Source: JAGOUA01 sp964645655
GTDB lineage: Bacteria > Patescibacteriota > Patescibacteriia > 2-12-FULL-60-25
Direction of reading: 5' to 3'
NCBI GenBank assembly: GCA_964645655.1
Contig: CAZXZS010000001.1
Coordinates: 248,001 to 312,000, forward strand
DNA length: 64,000 nucleotides
The notes beneath the pieces were generated by a model, which did no database searches, was not told the origin of the DNA, and saw nothing but the letters and a program-made list of their open reading frames with translations. Both the position numbers and the translations under genes were made by a program. Positions 52,088 to 60,356 of the stretch are shown one piece after another. Numbering within the stretch: position 1 is the first letter of the stretch; each line of letters begins with the position of its first letter.

Positions 52088-52108
52088 GGCGGACCCCTGC
52101 GGTCCGCC
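52088..52108 (+). promoter_or_regulatory. Hairpin between dnaK and the DUF6941-like gene
   Basis: GGCGGACC-5-GGTCCGCC without a T tract. It may stabilise the dnaK 3' end or reduce expression of the downstream genes; a terminator is unlikely. Confidence 0.4.
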
Positions 52109-52123
52109 TGGCTCGCTCCCGCT

Positions 52124-52519
52124 ATGACCCCGTATTTTCTCCTGTGTGCCGAACGAGCCGCCCGGACGACCGAAGGATCGTTCGTCCTGCATGGCATCCT
52201 TGAGCGCATCGTGGCAAAGGAAGCCCCGACGGCCGAATCCCCCCTCACGATGCCGACCATGTCCGTCGCCTTCGAGATCCGTGAGGCCGATGCGTCGAAG
52301 GCGCATGCCTTGCGCGTCCGCCTGATCCATCGCGAAAGCGGGACGGGCATCTTTGACCATGCCTTCACCGTCGAGGCGAGCAACGATCCCGCCAACAAGA
52401 TCAGTGGCCTCATGAATTTCCACCTCCTGCCGATCAAGGCGTTGGGATGTTATGAGGTCAGCGTCGATGTCGACGGGGAAGCGGTCGCGAAGAACTGCTT
52501 TTACGTGGTGACCCGATAG
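52124..52519 (+). CDS. DUF6941-like protein, 131 aa
   Basis: A small beta-rich protein (FLLCAERAARTTEGSFVLHG, then LHGILERIVAKEAP, VAFEIREADASKAHALRVRL, FHLLPIKALGCYEVSVDVDG). The pattern FxxCAExaxxtxxGxxxlhGi is that of DUF6941 proteins of unknown function. It lies between dnaK and dnaJ, where no such gene is usual, and is probably transcribed from the CIRCE promoter or by read-through. Start ATG 52124 follows CTCGCTCCCGCT. Confidence 0.65.
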   Translation: MTPYFLLCAERAARTTEGSFVLHGILERIVAKEAPTAESPLTMPTMSVAFEIREADASKAHALRVRLIHRESGTGIFDHAFTVEASNDPANKISGLMNFHLLPIKALGCYEVSVDVDGEAVAKNCFYVVTR

Positions 52520-52553
52520 CGCGCGGTCTTTCCTTCTTATTCGCCTTGCTCCC

Positions 52554-53636
52554 ATGCCTCAAAAAGACTATTACGCCAGCCTTGGCGTGCCGAAGACGGC
52601 TTCTGCGGACGAGATCAAGAAGGCGTTCCGTCGTTTGGCGCACGAGCACCATCCTGACAAGGGCGGCAACGCCGAACGCTTCAAGGACGTGAACGAGGCC
52701 TACCAGGTGCTCGGCGACGAGAAGAAGCGGGCCGCCTACGACCGCTTCGGTTCCGCGGCCTTCGAGCAGGGCGGACCGGGAGCGGGTGGGTTCGAAGGGG
52801 GATTCCCTGGCGGATTTAACGTAAACATGGGGGATTTTGGCGACTTCGGCGATATCCTTTCGGAGATGTTCGGGTTTGGCCGGGCTTCCGGAGGGGGCCG
52901 TCAGGCGCGCCGCGGCCAAGATATTGCGGTCGACCTGGAGCTTTCGTTTCGGGAGGCCGTGTTCGGCGTACGCAAGGACGTGACCCTGGTGCGTCCCGAC
53001 CGTTGCGAGACCTGCCACGGCGATGGCGCCAAGCCCGGCACCCGCCGCAAGGCATGCGCGATGTGTAGTGGCTCGGGCCAGGTCCGCCAGGCGCAACGGA
53101 CGCTCTTTGGGACCATGCAGGTCGCCGCCGTCTGCCCGACCTGCGAAGGCGTGGGACAGATCCCTGAAGAGCCGTGCGCTCCCTGCAAGGGGAGTGGCGT
53201 CCAGCGCCGCGAGGTCAAGCTGCAGGTCGATGTCCCGGCCGGCGTCTCCGAAACCGATACCTTGCAGATGCCGGGCCAAGGGGAGGCGTCGCCATATAAT
53301 GGGACCTCCGGCGACCTGTACCTGCGTCTCCATGTCGCGAAGGATCCGCGTTTCACCCGTGATGGCGCCCAGATCCATTCGCATCTCGATGTTCCCTACA
53401 GCGTCTTGCTCTTGGGCGGTTCCGTGCAGGTCGAGACGGTAGATGGGGCCGTTGAGGTCTCGATTGACGCGCGTACGCCGGTCGGGACGAAGGTCACGCT
53501 CGCCGGCAAGGGGGTCCCGTCCCGCCAAAAGGGCCGTCGCGGTGACCATATCGCCCATTTGGGGACGGCAGTGCCCAAAAAGCTGACGCGCGAGCAGGAA
53601 GAGGCACTCGAGCGCCTGCGTTCCGTGGGGCTTTGA
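52554..53636 (+). CDS. dnaJ: Co-chaperone DnaJ (Hsp40)
   Basis: It stimulates DnaK and delivers substrates. It has 360 aa with the J domain (DYYASLGVPKTASADEIKKA, HPD in HEHHPDKGG) and a Gly/Phe-rich region. The zinc region has four repeats (CETCHGDG, CAMCSGSG, CPTCEGVG, CAPCKGSG), and the C-terminal substrate domains include VPAGVSETDTLQMPGQGEAS. It starts 34 bases after the DUF6941-like gene and is the last gene of the operon. Confidence 0.97.
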   Translation: MPQKDYYASLGVPKTASADEIKKAFRRLAHEHHPDKGGNAERFKDVNEAYQVLGDEKKRAAYDRFGSAAFEQGGPGAGGFEGGFPGGFNVNMGDFGDFGDILSEMFGFGRASGGGRQARRGQDIAVDLELSFREAVFGVRKDVTLVRPDRCETCHGDGAKPGTRRKACAMCSGSGQVRQAQRTLFGTMQVAAVCPTCEGVGQIPEEPCAPCKGSGVQRREVKLQVDVPAGVSETDTLQMPGQGEASPYNGTSGDLYLRLHVAKDPRFTRDGAQIHSHLDVPYSVLLLGGSVQVETVDGAVEVSIDARTPVGTKVTLAGKGVPSRQKGRRGDHIAHLGTAVPKKLTREQEEALERLRSVGL

Positions 53637-53670
53637 CGGGCGGCGGTCTATCTGGCATCCTGTCGGTAAT

Positions 53671-53693
53671 GACCTGTTCTGACCGAACGGGTC
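53671..53693 (+). promoter_or_regulatory. Hairpin in the dnaJ-nusA gap
   Basis: GACCTGTTC-TGACC-GAACGGGTC, a 9-bp stem (one G-U) followed by AACTTATTTCTC. It may be a weak terminator for the heat-shock operon or a structure in the nusA leader. Confidence 0.4.
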
Positions 53694-53714
53694 AACTTAT
53701 TTCTCGTCTTTCCT

Positions 53715-55052
53715 ATGGCTAGCCCTATCACCCTGGCAATGAAGCAGATCGCGGAAGAGAAGAACATCCCCTTGGAATCGGTCCTCGAGACGGTCGAGAC
53801 GGCCCTTTCGGCGGCCTACCGCAAGGATTTCGGCAACAAGAACCAGAACATCGTGGTCGAATTCGATTCCGAAAAGTATGACGGCATGACCGGCGGCATC
53901 CGCGTGTTCGACGTCAAGACCGTGGTCGAGGACATGAAGCTCGATGAGGACTACTTCGCCCGCTTCGACGCCGCCACGGCCCCGCGCAAGAAAGACGACA
54001 AGTCCGCTCCCGTGATGACGGCCGAGGATTTTGCCGAGGAATTCAAGTTCAACCCGAAGACCATGATCATGCTCGCCGATGCGCGTGACCTCAAGCCGGA
54101 TGCGCAGCTGGGCGAGGAGATCCGCGTCGAGCTGGGCGTGCCGGCCGCGTTCGGGCGCATGGCCGCGCAGACGGCGAAGCAGGTGATCCTCCAGAAGCTC
54201 CGCGAGGCCGAACGCGGCGTGATTTTCAATGATTTCAAGGGTCGCGAAGGCGAGCTCATGAATGTCACGGTGCAGCGCCGCGAGGGCCGCGTGGTCCTCA
54301 TCGACCTTGGCCGTGCGACGGGTGTGCTCCTGCCTGAAGACCAGATCGAGACCGAGCGGTACTTCCCGGGGACCCGCATCAAGGCGCTCTTGCGCGAAGT
54401 CGCGCTCACCACGAAGGGTCCGGAAATCCGCCTTTCCCGCAGCAGCCCGCAACTCGTGGCCGCGCTCTTCACGCAGGAAATCCCGGAAATCGCCAACGGG
54501 ATCGTCGAGATCAAGGAGATGTCGCGTGAGGCGGGGAGCCGCAGCAAGGTCGCCGTGGCCACCACCGACGACGCCATCGACCCGATCGGTTCGTGCATCG
54601 GCCAGCGTGGCGTCCGCATCCAGACCATCATCCGCGAGCTTGGCGGCGAAAAGGTCGACATCATCCAGTGGGATGAGCGTCCCGAAGCCTTCATCAAGGC
54701 GGCCCTCGCCCCGGCCAACGTGCTGGAGGTGTCCCTCGATGAGGAGCAGCATCTTGCGATCGTATCGGTCGCTCCGGACCAGCTTTCCCTCGCCATCGGC
54801 AAGGGTGGGCAAAACGTGCGTTTGGCCGCGAAGCTCGTCGGCTGGAAGATCACCATCCGCGAACAAGGGGGCGCCGTCGTGGCCGATTCGGATCGTGGGG
54901 AAGTGGCCGCCGCGGAACCGCTGATGGCAAAGAAAGAGGAAGAAATTGCCGCATCGTCCGAAACGGTTGAATCCAAGGCCGTTGAAACGGCCGACCGTCC
55001 CGAAACCGCCGCCGAAGCCGACGCGCAAGATGCGGGCCTCGCCGCCGCCTAA
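53715..55052 (+). CDS. nusA: Transcription termination/antitermination factor NusA
   Basis: It binds RNA polymerase and nascent RNA. It has 445 aa: the N-terminal domain (LAMKQIAEEKNIPLESVLET, VETALSAAYRKDFGNKNQNI), S1 (GELMNVTVQRREGRVVLIDL), KH1 (GPEIRLSRSSPQLVAALFTQ) with KH2 (GACIGQRG-like SCIGQRGVRIQTIIRELGGE, then LAIGKGGQNVRLAAKLVGWK), and an Ala/Glu-rich tail without the acidic repeats of E. coli NusA. Here nusA precedes yidC and not infB. Confidence 0.96.
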   Translation: MASPITLAMKQIAEEKNIPLESVLETVETALSAAYRKDFGNKNQNIVVEFDSEKYDGMTGGIRVFDVKTVVEDMKLDEDYFARFDAATAPRKKDDKSAPVMTAEDFAEEFKFNPKTMIMLADARDLKPDAQLGEEIRVELGVPAAFGRMAAQTAKQVILQKLREAERGVIFNDFKGREGELMNVTVQRREGRVVLIDLGRATGVLLPEDQIETERYFPGTRIKALLREVALTTKGPEIRLSRSSPQLVAALFTQEIPEIANGIVEIKEMSREAGSRSKVAVATTDDAIDPIGSCIGQRGVRIQTIIRELGGEKVDIIQWDERPEAFIKAALAPANVLEVSLDEEQHLAIVSVAPDQLSLAIGKGGQNVRLAAKLVGWKITIREQGGAVVADSDRGEVAAAEPLMAKKEEEIAASSETVESKAVETADRPETAAEADAQDAGLAAA

Positions 55053-55057
55053 GCCGT

Positions 55058-55819
55058 ATGTTCACGACGCTTTTCCTGCAACCGCTCTTTAACTTGCTGA
55101 TCGGCCTCTACAACCTGTTGCCCGGGCACGATCTCGGGCTGGCGATCATCGCGCTTACGTTCCTCGTCAAGCTGATCCTCTGGCCCTTTACGGCCCTCCA
55201 GATCAAGCAGCAACGCGCCCTCCAGGCCATTCAGCCGAAGATCGAGGAGATCCGGCAGGCTAATAAAGATAACAAAGAGGAGCAGGGCCGCCAGCTCATG
55301 GCCTTGTACGCCCGTGAGAAGGTCAATCCCGCTTCCTCGTGCCTGCCGCTCCTGATCCAGATCCCGATCTTCATCGGCCTGTACCGCGCCCTTTCGCAGG
55401 GGTTGGGGGCCATCGATGCGAGCCTGCTTTACCCGTTCGTCCAGAATCCGGGGACCATCCACCCGATGTTCTTGGGGTTCCTGGACCTGACGAAGGCGAG
55501 CCCGGTCCTCGCGATCGCGGCGGCCTTGGTGCAATTCCTGCAGAGCCGCCAGATGATGAAGTCGATGCCGGCCACCGTCACGCCGCCGCCGTCGGAAGTC
55601 GCCGACAAGCCTGTCGCCCAAGACGAGAACATGGCCGCCATGATGAACAAGCAGATGATGTACACCATGCCGATCCTTACCGGATTCATTGGGTTTTCCC
55701 TGCCGGCCGGGTTGACCCTCTACTGGTTCGTGATGAGCATCCTTTCGGTCGTCCAGCAGTGGTGGATCATGCGTACCTTGCCCCCGCGCATTACGCCGCA
55801 GCTTGAAAAGACGGCCTAA
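55058..55819 (+). CDS. yidC: Membrane protein insertase YidC/OxaA
   Basis: It inserts and folds inner-membrane proteins. It has 253 aa, the short form without the large periplasmic domain of Gram-negative YidC. Conserved helices are GLAIIALTFLVKLILWPFTA, CLPLLIQIPIFIGLYRALSQ and MPILTGFIGFSLPAGLTLYW, and the hydrophilic-groove Arg/Lys region KQQRALQAIQPKIEEIRQAN is present. It starts 5 bases after nusA. rnpA and rpmH, its common neighbours, are not here; secD-secF follows. Confidence 0.96.
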   Translation: MFTTLFLQPLFNLLIGLYNLLPGHDLGLAIIALTFLVKLILWPFTALQIKQQRALQAIQPKIEEIRQANKDNKEEQGRQLMALYAREKVNPASSCLPLLIQIPIFIGLYRALSQGLGAIDASLLYPFVQNPGTIHPMFLGFLDLTKASPVLAIAAALVQFLQSRQMMKSMPATVTPPPSEVADKPVAQDENMAAMMNKQMMYTMPILTGFIGFSLPAGLTLYWFVMSILSVVQQWWIMRTLPPRITPQLEKTA

Positions 55820-55825
55820 GTCCGT

Positions 55826-55859
55826 GCCCCGTGCCATCTTCCAGACGGTGCGGGGCTTT
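55826..55859 (+). terminator. Terminator after yidC
   Basis: GCCCCGTGCC pairs with GGTGCGGGGC (two G-U pairs), followed by TTT. The T tract is short. Confidence 0.65.
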
Positions 55860-55869
55860 AAAATCCTGG

Positions 55870-55899
55870 CTTGCAACGCCGGTCCGCGTTGGCTAGGCT
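55870..55899 (+). promoter_or_regulatory. Predicted promoter of secD-secF
   Basis: TTGCAA-N18-TAGGCT, with the -10 box ending 19 bases before ATG 55919. Confidence 0.4.
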
Positions 55900-55918
55900 G
55901 GGCCACGACGTTATTTTT

Positions 55919-57970
55919 ATGGCTACTACCCCCTCCACCCCTCCAAAAAGCTCAACCCGCCGCCGTGCGGTAGGCTTGGTCGTGCTCTCGCTCGTGACGG
56001 CGTTATACCTGCTTCCGGCCCCTGCGAACTGGCTGCTGCGCCAAGCAGGCCGGGTGTTGGGATACGAATCTTCGTATCAGGTACCTCCTCATTTCGTCCT
56101 CGGGCTCGACCTCCAAGGCGGGACCCGCCTTGAATATGAGGCCGACGTGTCGAAGGTCCCGGCCGGCGAGCGCCAAGAGGCCCTCAACGGGGTCCGTGAC
56201 GTCATCGAGCGACGCGTCAACAGCCTCGGCGTGTCCGAACCGCTCATCCAGACCACCCAGGCCGGCGACAGCTGGCGGGTGAGCGTTGAGCTTGCGGGCG
56301 TCCGCGACGTGAACGACGCCATCACCCTCATCGGCAAGACCCCCATTTTGGAATTCAAGGAGGAAAGCACGGAGCCTGCCCGCGCCTTGACCGCCGAGGA
56401 GCAGGCGCGCATCGACCGTGAGAATGGGGCGGCGAAAGCCAAGGCGGAAGCCCTCGTCCAGGCCCTCCGCGCCCCGGGAGCCGACTTTTCCACGCTCGCC
56501 CGCCAGTCCGTGAGCGGCACCACGGCGCTTCCTTCCGAATTCTTGCGCGAGAAGAGCCCGGACGTATATGCGGCGCTCCGTTCCGAGACGGCGACGGGGA
56601 CGATCCTGCGTGTTATCGAGACGCCGTTGCGGTACGCCGTGGTCCGCATGGACGAACGCAAGCAGGTGACCAAGGAGGCGACCGGCCACCATTTATTGAT
56701 CTCATACGCCGGTGCCGAAGGAGGGCTTTCGACGCTATCCAAGGCGGAAGCCGAAGCGAAGATCCGCGAGTTGAAGGGGCGTGCGACGCCTCAGAATTTC
56801 TTGCAGCTCGTCAAGGAATTCTCGATGGAGCCGTCCGCCAGCACGACGGAAGGGTTGTTGGACTGGACGGAAGAGTCGCCGGTCGATCCGGCCGCCGAGC
56901 GGTTCGTTGAATCGTTCGCCAAGCCGTTTTTCGCCCTGCCGAAGGGCCAGGTTTCTGACATCGTCGAGACCCCGTTCGGCTACCATCTGATCTACAAGAC
57001 GGATGAGCGCCCGGTGTATGACCTCCGTGCGCAGGTCGCCACCTACCCAAAACTGTTGAAGGAGGACATCCTTCCGCCTGCGGACGGTTGGAAGGCGACG
57101 AAGCTGACGGGCAAGCAGCTGCAGAATGCCCGTATCGACTTCAACCAGCAGACCGGCGGGATCCAGGTCGCCTTGCAATTCAATGACGAAGGGCGCGAGC
57201 TCTTCTCGGAACTCACCCGTGCCAACATCGGCAAGCGGATCGGTATCTTCATCGATGGCATCTTGATCTCTGAGCCCACGGTGAAGTCCGAAATCCCTGG
57301 CGGCCAGGCGGTGATCACAGGCGCCAGGAACATTGAGGAAGCGCGTGAGCTGGCCCGCAGCCTGCAATCTGGCGCGTTGCCGGTGCCGATCGAGATCATC
57401 GGCCAGCAGACCATCGGGGCAAGCTTGGGGGCGGACTCCTTGGCCGCGTCCCTCAAGGCCGGACTGATCGGTTTCGTGCTCGTCGCGCTCTTCATGATCC
57501 TCCTGTATCGCGTACCGGGCCTGGTCGCCATCGGTTCGTTGGCCTTGTATGCCGGGCTTTCCTTGGCGGCGTTCAAGCTCGTGCCGGTGACGCTCACGCT
57601 GTCCGGGATCGCCGGGTTCATCCTGTCGATCGGGATCGCGGTGGACGCGAACGTGCTGGTGTTCGAACGCCTGAAGGAAGAGTGGCGGTTGGGGAAGGGG
57701 CTGCCCGTGGCCTTGGAAGACGCGTTCCGCCGCGCCTGGCCCTCAATCCGCGACGGCCACGTCACGGTCCTCATCTCCTGCGCCGTCCTCTATTGGTTCT
57801 CGTCATCCGTCATCCGCGGCTTCAGCCTGACGCTCGCGATCGGTGTCTTCATCTCGCTTTTCACGGCGGTGGTCACCTGTCGCGTATGGTTGCGGGCCTT
57901 GGCCTCGACCGGACTTGGCAAGCATGGGTGGTGGTTCCTTCAGCCGCGTGACCTCAGCAAGAAATCCTAG
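55919..57970 (+). CDS. secD: SecD translocase subunit with inserted parvulin-like PPIase region, 683 aa
   Basis: SecD uses the proton gradient to pull preproteins out of SecYEG. The SecD frame is complete: first helix, GLDLQGGTRLEYEAD, TLIGKTPILEFKEE, then QTGGIQVALQFNDEGRELFS, IDGILISEPTVKSEIPGGQA and six helices with GIAVDANVLVFERLKEE. Between ILEFKEE and the second half of the outer domain lies an insertion. Residues about 257-361 (HHLLISY, FLQLVKEFSMEPSASTTEG, FALPKGQVSDIVETPFGYHL) match PpiC/parvulin; about 165-249 look like a degenerate second copy (DFSTLARQSVSG). A built-in prolyl isomerase at the exit would help folding (inference). Start ATG 55919 follows TTATTTTT. Confidence 0.93.
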   Translation: MATTPSTPPKSSTRRRAVGLVVLSLVTALYLLPAPANWLLRQAGRVLGYESSYQVPPHFVLGLDLQGGTRLEYEADVSKVPAGERQEALNGVRDVIERRVNSLGVSEPLIQTTQAGDSWRVSVELAGVRDVNDAITLIGKTPILEFKEESTEPARALTAEEQARIDRENGAAKAKAEALVQALRAPGADFSTLARQSVSGTTALPSEFLREKSPDVYAALRSETATGTILRVIETPLRYAVVRMDERKQVTKEATGHHLLISYAGAEGGLSTLSKAEAEAKIRELKGRATPQNFLQLVKEFSMEPSASTTEGLLDWTEESPVDPAAERFVESFAKPFFALPKGQVSDIVETPFGYHLIYKTDERPVYDLRAQVATYPKLLKEDILPPADGWKATKLTGKQLQNARIDFNQQTGGIQVALQFNDEGRELFSELTRANIGKRIGIFIDGILISEPTVKSEIPGGQAVITGARNIEEARELARSLQSGALPVPIEIIGQQTIGASLGADSLAASLKAGLIGFVLVALFMILLYRVPGLVAIGSLALYAGLSLAAFKLVPVTLTLSGIAGFILSIGIAVDANVLVFERLKEEWRLGKGLPVALEDAFRRAWPSIRDGHVTVLISCAVLYWFSSSVIRGFSLTLAIGVFISLFTAVVTCRVWLRALASTGLGKHGWWFLQPRDLSKKS

Positions 57971-57980
57971 TCCCGCTTCT

Positions 57981-58886
57981 ATGTCATTTAACATCGTTGG
58001 ATGGAGAAAGGTCTGGTTCGCCTGCTCAGCGGTATTGCTGACGGCATCCCTCGCGGCCGTCATCGCCTGGGGCTTGCGCTTCGGCATCGACTTTACCGGC
58101 GGCTCCCTCATGGGATTCCGCTTTACGGGGGCGCGTCCGCCGGTCACCGAGATCGTTGAGACGGTCCGCCGATCCGGTCAAGACGTAGGCGAGCCCGTCG
58201 TGCAGCCGGTGGGCGAACAGGATATCCAGGTCCGGACCAAGACGCTTACGCAAGAGCAATATGCCAAGGTCGTGGAGGCCTTGCGCGCCAAGCACGGTGA
58301 CCTCGTCGAACAGCGCTTTGACGCGGTCGGCCCCGTCATCGGGGAAGAATTGCGCACGAAGTCGTTGCAGGGGATCGTGGTCGCTCTCCTGCTGATCCTG
58401 CTGTACATCGCGTATACGTTCCGCAAGGTCTCCGCTCCGGTCGCCTCGTGGAAGTACGGCGTGGTGACCATGATGGCGGCGGCGCATGACATCCTGATCC
58501 CGGTCGGCATCTTCGCCGTATTGGGGCGGTTCGCGGGCATCGAGATCGGGACCTCCTTTGTCGCGGCGCTGCTCACGATCCTCGGGTATTCCATCACGGA
58601 CACGATCGTCGTCATGGACCGCGTGCGCGAGAACCTGCCGCGCATGAAGGCACCCTTCGAGGAGGTGGTCGCGTTCTCCCTGAAGCAGACCTATCTCCGC
58701 TCGATCTACACGTCGTGCACCACGCTCATCGTGCTACTTGCGATCTTCCTCTTCGGCGGCCGTTCGATGCACGAGTTCACCCTGGCGATGATGCTCGGCA
58801 TCCTCTTCGGGACGTATTCGTCGATCTTCGTCGCCCCGATGGCGCTCGTGAGCTGGAACGCATGGACGCACCGAAAAAACCGCTAG
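57981..58886 (+). CDS. secF: SecF translocase subunit
   Basis: Partner of SecD. It has 301 aa with six helices, GIDFTGGSLMGFRF after the first helix, GPVIGEELRTKSLQGIVVAL and ITDTIVVMDRVRENLPRMKA in the conserved helix 4-5 region, and the end FGTYSSIFVAPMALVSWNAW. It starts 11 bases after secD. The start at 57981 (MSFNIVGWRK) is used in place of the longer open frame. Confidence 0.96.
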   Translation: MSFNIVGWRKVWFACSAVLLTASLAAVIAWGLRFGIDFTGGSLMGFRFTGARPPVTEIVETVRRSGQDVGEPVVQPVGEQDIQVRTKTLTQEQYAKVVEALRAKHGDLVEQRFDAVGPVIGEELRTKSLQGIVVALLLILLYIAYTFRKVSAPVASWKYGVVTMMAAAHDILIPVGIFAVLGRFAGIEIGTSFVAALLTILGYSITDTIVVMDRVRENLPRMKAPFEEVVAFSLKQTYLRSIYTSCTTLIVLLAIFLFGGRSMHEFTLAMMLGILFGTYSSIFVAPMALVSWNAWTHRKNR

Positions 58887-58901
58887 TGACTGAGAAAGGT
58901 G

Positions 58902-58932
58902 AAAACGCTTCCGACCCGTTCGGAGGCGTTTT
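58902..58932 (+). terminator. Intrinsic terminator of secD-secF
   Basis: AAAACGCTTCCG pairs with CGGAGGCGTTTT (one G-U pair) around a 7-base loop. Confidence 0.75.
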
Positions 58933-59033
58933 GCGTTTCATGCACGCGCCCTTCGTCTGCCGTCGAGGTGGATTTGCTCGGTCTTCCGCCCGTCTTTTGG
59001 CGGGCCGTTCCGTGTGCTATCCTTGCTTTCAGC

Positions 59034-60347
59034 ATGTTTGATCTTTGGCTCACGGGCCTGCTGCAGGCCTTCGGGGATGACCCGTTCACCGGAATGTGGA
59101 TCCTGTTCCGTTCCGGCGGATGGTTGATTTTTCTTTGGGTCTTTCTCTGGGGCGCCCGCCACCTGTGGTTGGAACACGTGCAAGGGAAGGCGGCTGCGAA
59201 AAAGGAATTCGTCGTCTTGCGCGTGACCGTGCCTCGAACCAGCGAACAGACGCCAAAAGCCGCGGAGAACATCTTTTCCGCGCTTGCCGCGGCCGGGGCA
59301 GGCGCCAGCTGGACCGGCAAATGGCTGCGTGGCGAATTCCAATCGCCGCTTTCCGTCGAGATCATCTCGATCGAGGGGGATGTCCAGTATTGCCTCCGCC
59401 TGGAGAAGCGCCTCCGCGACCTCGCAGAAGCGGCCATTTTCGCGCAATATCCGGATGCCGACATCGATTTGGTCGAAGATTATGCCAAGCAGGTCCCGAC
59501 CCACTATCCCGATGCCAATTACGACCTATGGGGGACCGAGATGACCTTCGTGAAGTCGGATGCGTTCCCGCTCAAGACGTATAGCGACTTTACCGACCAG
59601 GTGTCCGGCGAAATGAAGGACCCGATCGCCGTCATGCTGGAAAACCTCTCCCGCGTGGGTCCCGGCGAGCAATTTTGGTACCAGATCGTGCTGATGCCGA
59701 CCGACCAGAAGGAGGCTAGGGCCCGTGCCGAGGCGGAGATCGCGAAGCTGAAGGGCGAAGTGAAAGCCAAGCCGCCATCCTTCGTCGACACGGTCTTGCG
59801 GTTCCCGGCCGAAGTCATTGAAGGCATTTTCAGTATTTTTCTGCCGTTTGGCGGCGGCGAAAAGAAGGACGAGAAAAAGAAGGACGGCCCCCCGAAGATC
59901 ACGACCTTGTCGCCGGGCGAGCGGTTGGTGCTCGAGTACATCGAACGAAAAATGTCGAAGATTGGGTTCATGGCCAAGATCCGCGTGATTTACGTTGCGA
60001 AAAAAGAAAAGATGCAGCGGGCCAAGGTCATCACGCCGTTCATGGGCAGCATGAACCAGTTCAAGACGTTCAACATGCAGGCGCTACGTCCGGACAGCAA
60101 GAAGATCGGCATGAACAATGATTTCTGGTGGTTCAAGGACCGGCGGAACAACGTCCGCAAGAATAAGATCATTCATGCCTACGTCGACCGCTCGGATGGG
60201 GTCGGCCTGTCGCCGTTTTTCCTCTCGACCGAAGAGCTTGCGACCCTCTGGCACTTCCCGATCCTTGCCCAGGTCAAGGCGCCGCTCTTGCGTCGCACCC
60301 AAGCGAAGAAATCGGAAGCCCCCGCCAATATCCCCTTTGGCGATTAG
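59034..60347 (+). CDS. Membrane-anchored partner of the type IV secretion-like ATPase, 437 aa
   Basis: An N-terminal membrane region (about 1-45, with SGGWLIFLWVFLWGARHLWL) is followed by a cytoplasmic alpha/beta domain (EFVVLRVTVPRTSEQTPKAA, SVEIISIEGDVQYCLRLEKR). A charged Lys-rich linker near residue 280 (GEKKDEKKKDGPPK) leads to a C-terminal domain. The protein lies 9 bases upstream of a VirD4/TraD-like ATPase, and in Patescibacteria I know this pair as a recurrent two-gene module of unknown function. TGCTATCCT ends 10 bases before ATG 59034, predicting a near-leaderless mRNA; the upstream part of the open frame is not used. Confidence 0.7.
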   Translation: MFDLWLTGLLQAFGDDPFTGMWILFRSGGWLIFLWVFLWGARHLWLEHVQGKAAAKKEFVVLRVTVPRTSEQTPKAAENIFSALAAAGAGASWTGKWLRGEFQSPLSVEIISIEGDVQYCLRLEKRLRDLAEAAIFAQYPDADIDLVEDYAKQVPTHYPDANYDLWGTEMTFVKSDAFPLKTYSDFTDQVSGEMKDPIAVMLENLSRVGPGEQFWYQIVLMPTDQKEARARAEAEIAKLKGEVKAKPPSFVDTVLRFPAEVIEGIFSIFLPFGGGEKKDEKKKDGPPKITTLSPGERLVLEYIERKMSKIGFMAKIRVIYVAKKEKMQRAKVITPFMGSMNQFKTFNMQALRPDSKKIGMNNDFWWFKDRRNNVRKNKIIHAYVDRSDGVGLSPFFLSTEELATLWHFPILAQVKAPLLRRTQAKKSEAPANIPFGD

Positions 60348-60356
60348 CCGTCTCCT

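Noticed and set aside
52088..52108. Terminator between dnaK and the DUF6941-like gene
   Set aside because: The hairpin is good but has no T tract, and dnaJ lies downstream without its own clear promoter.
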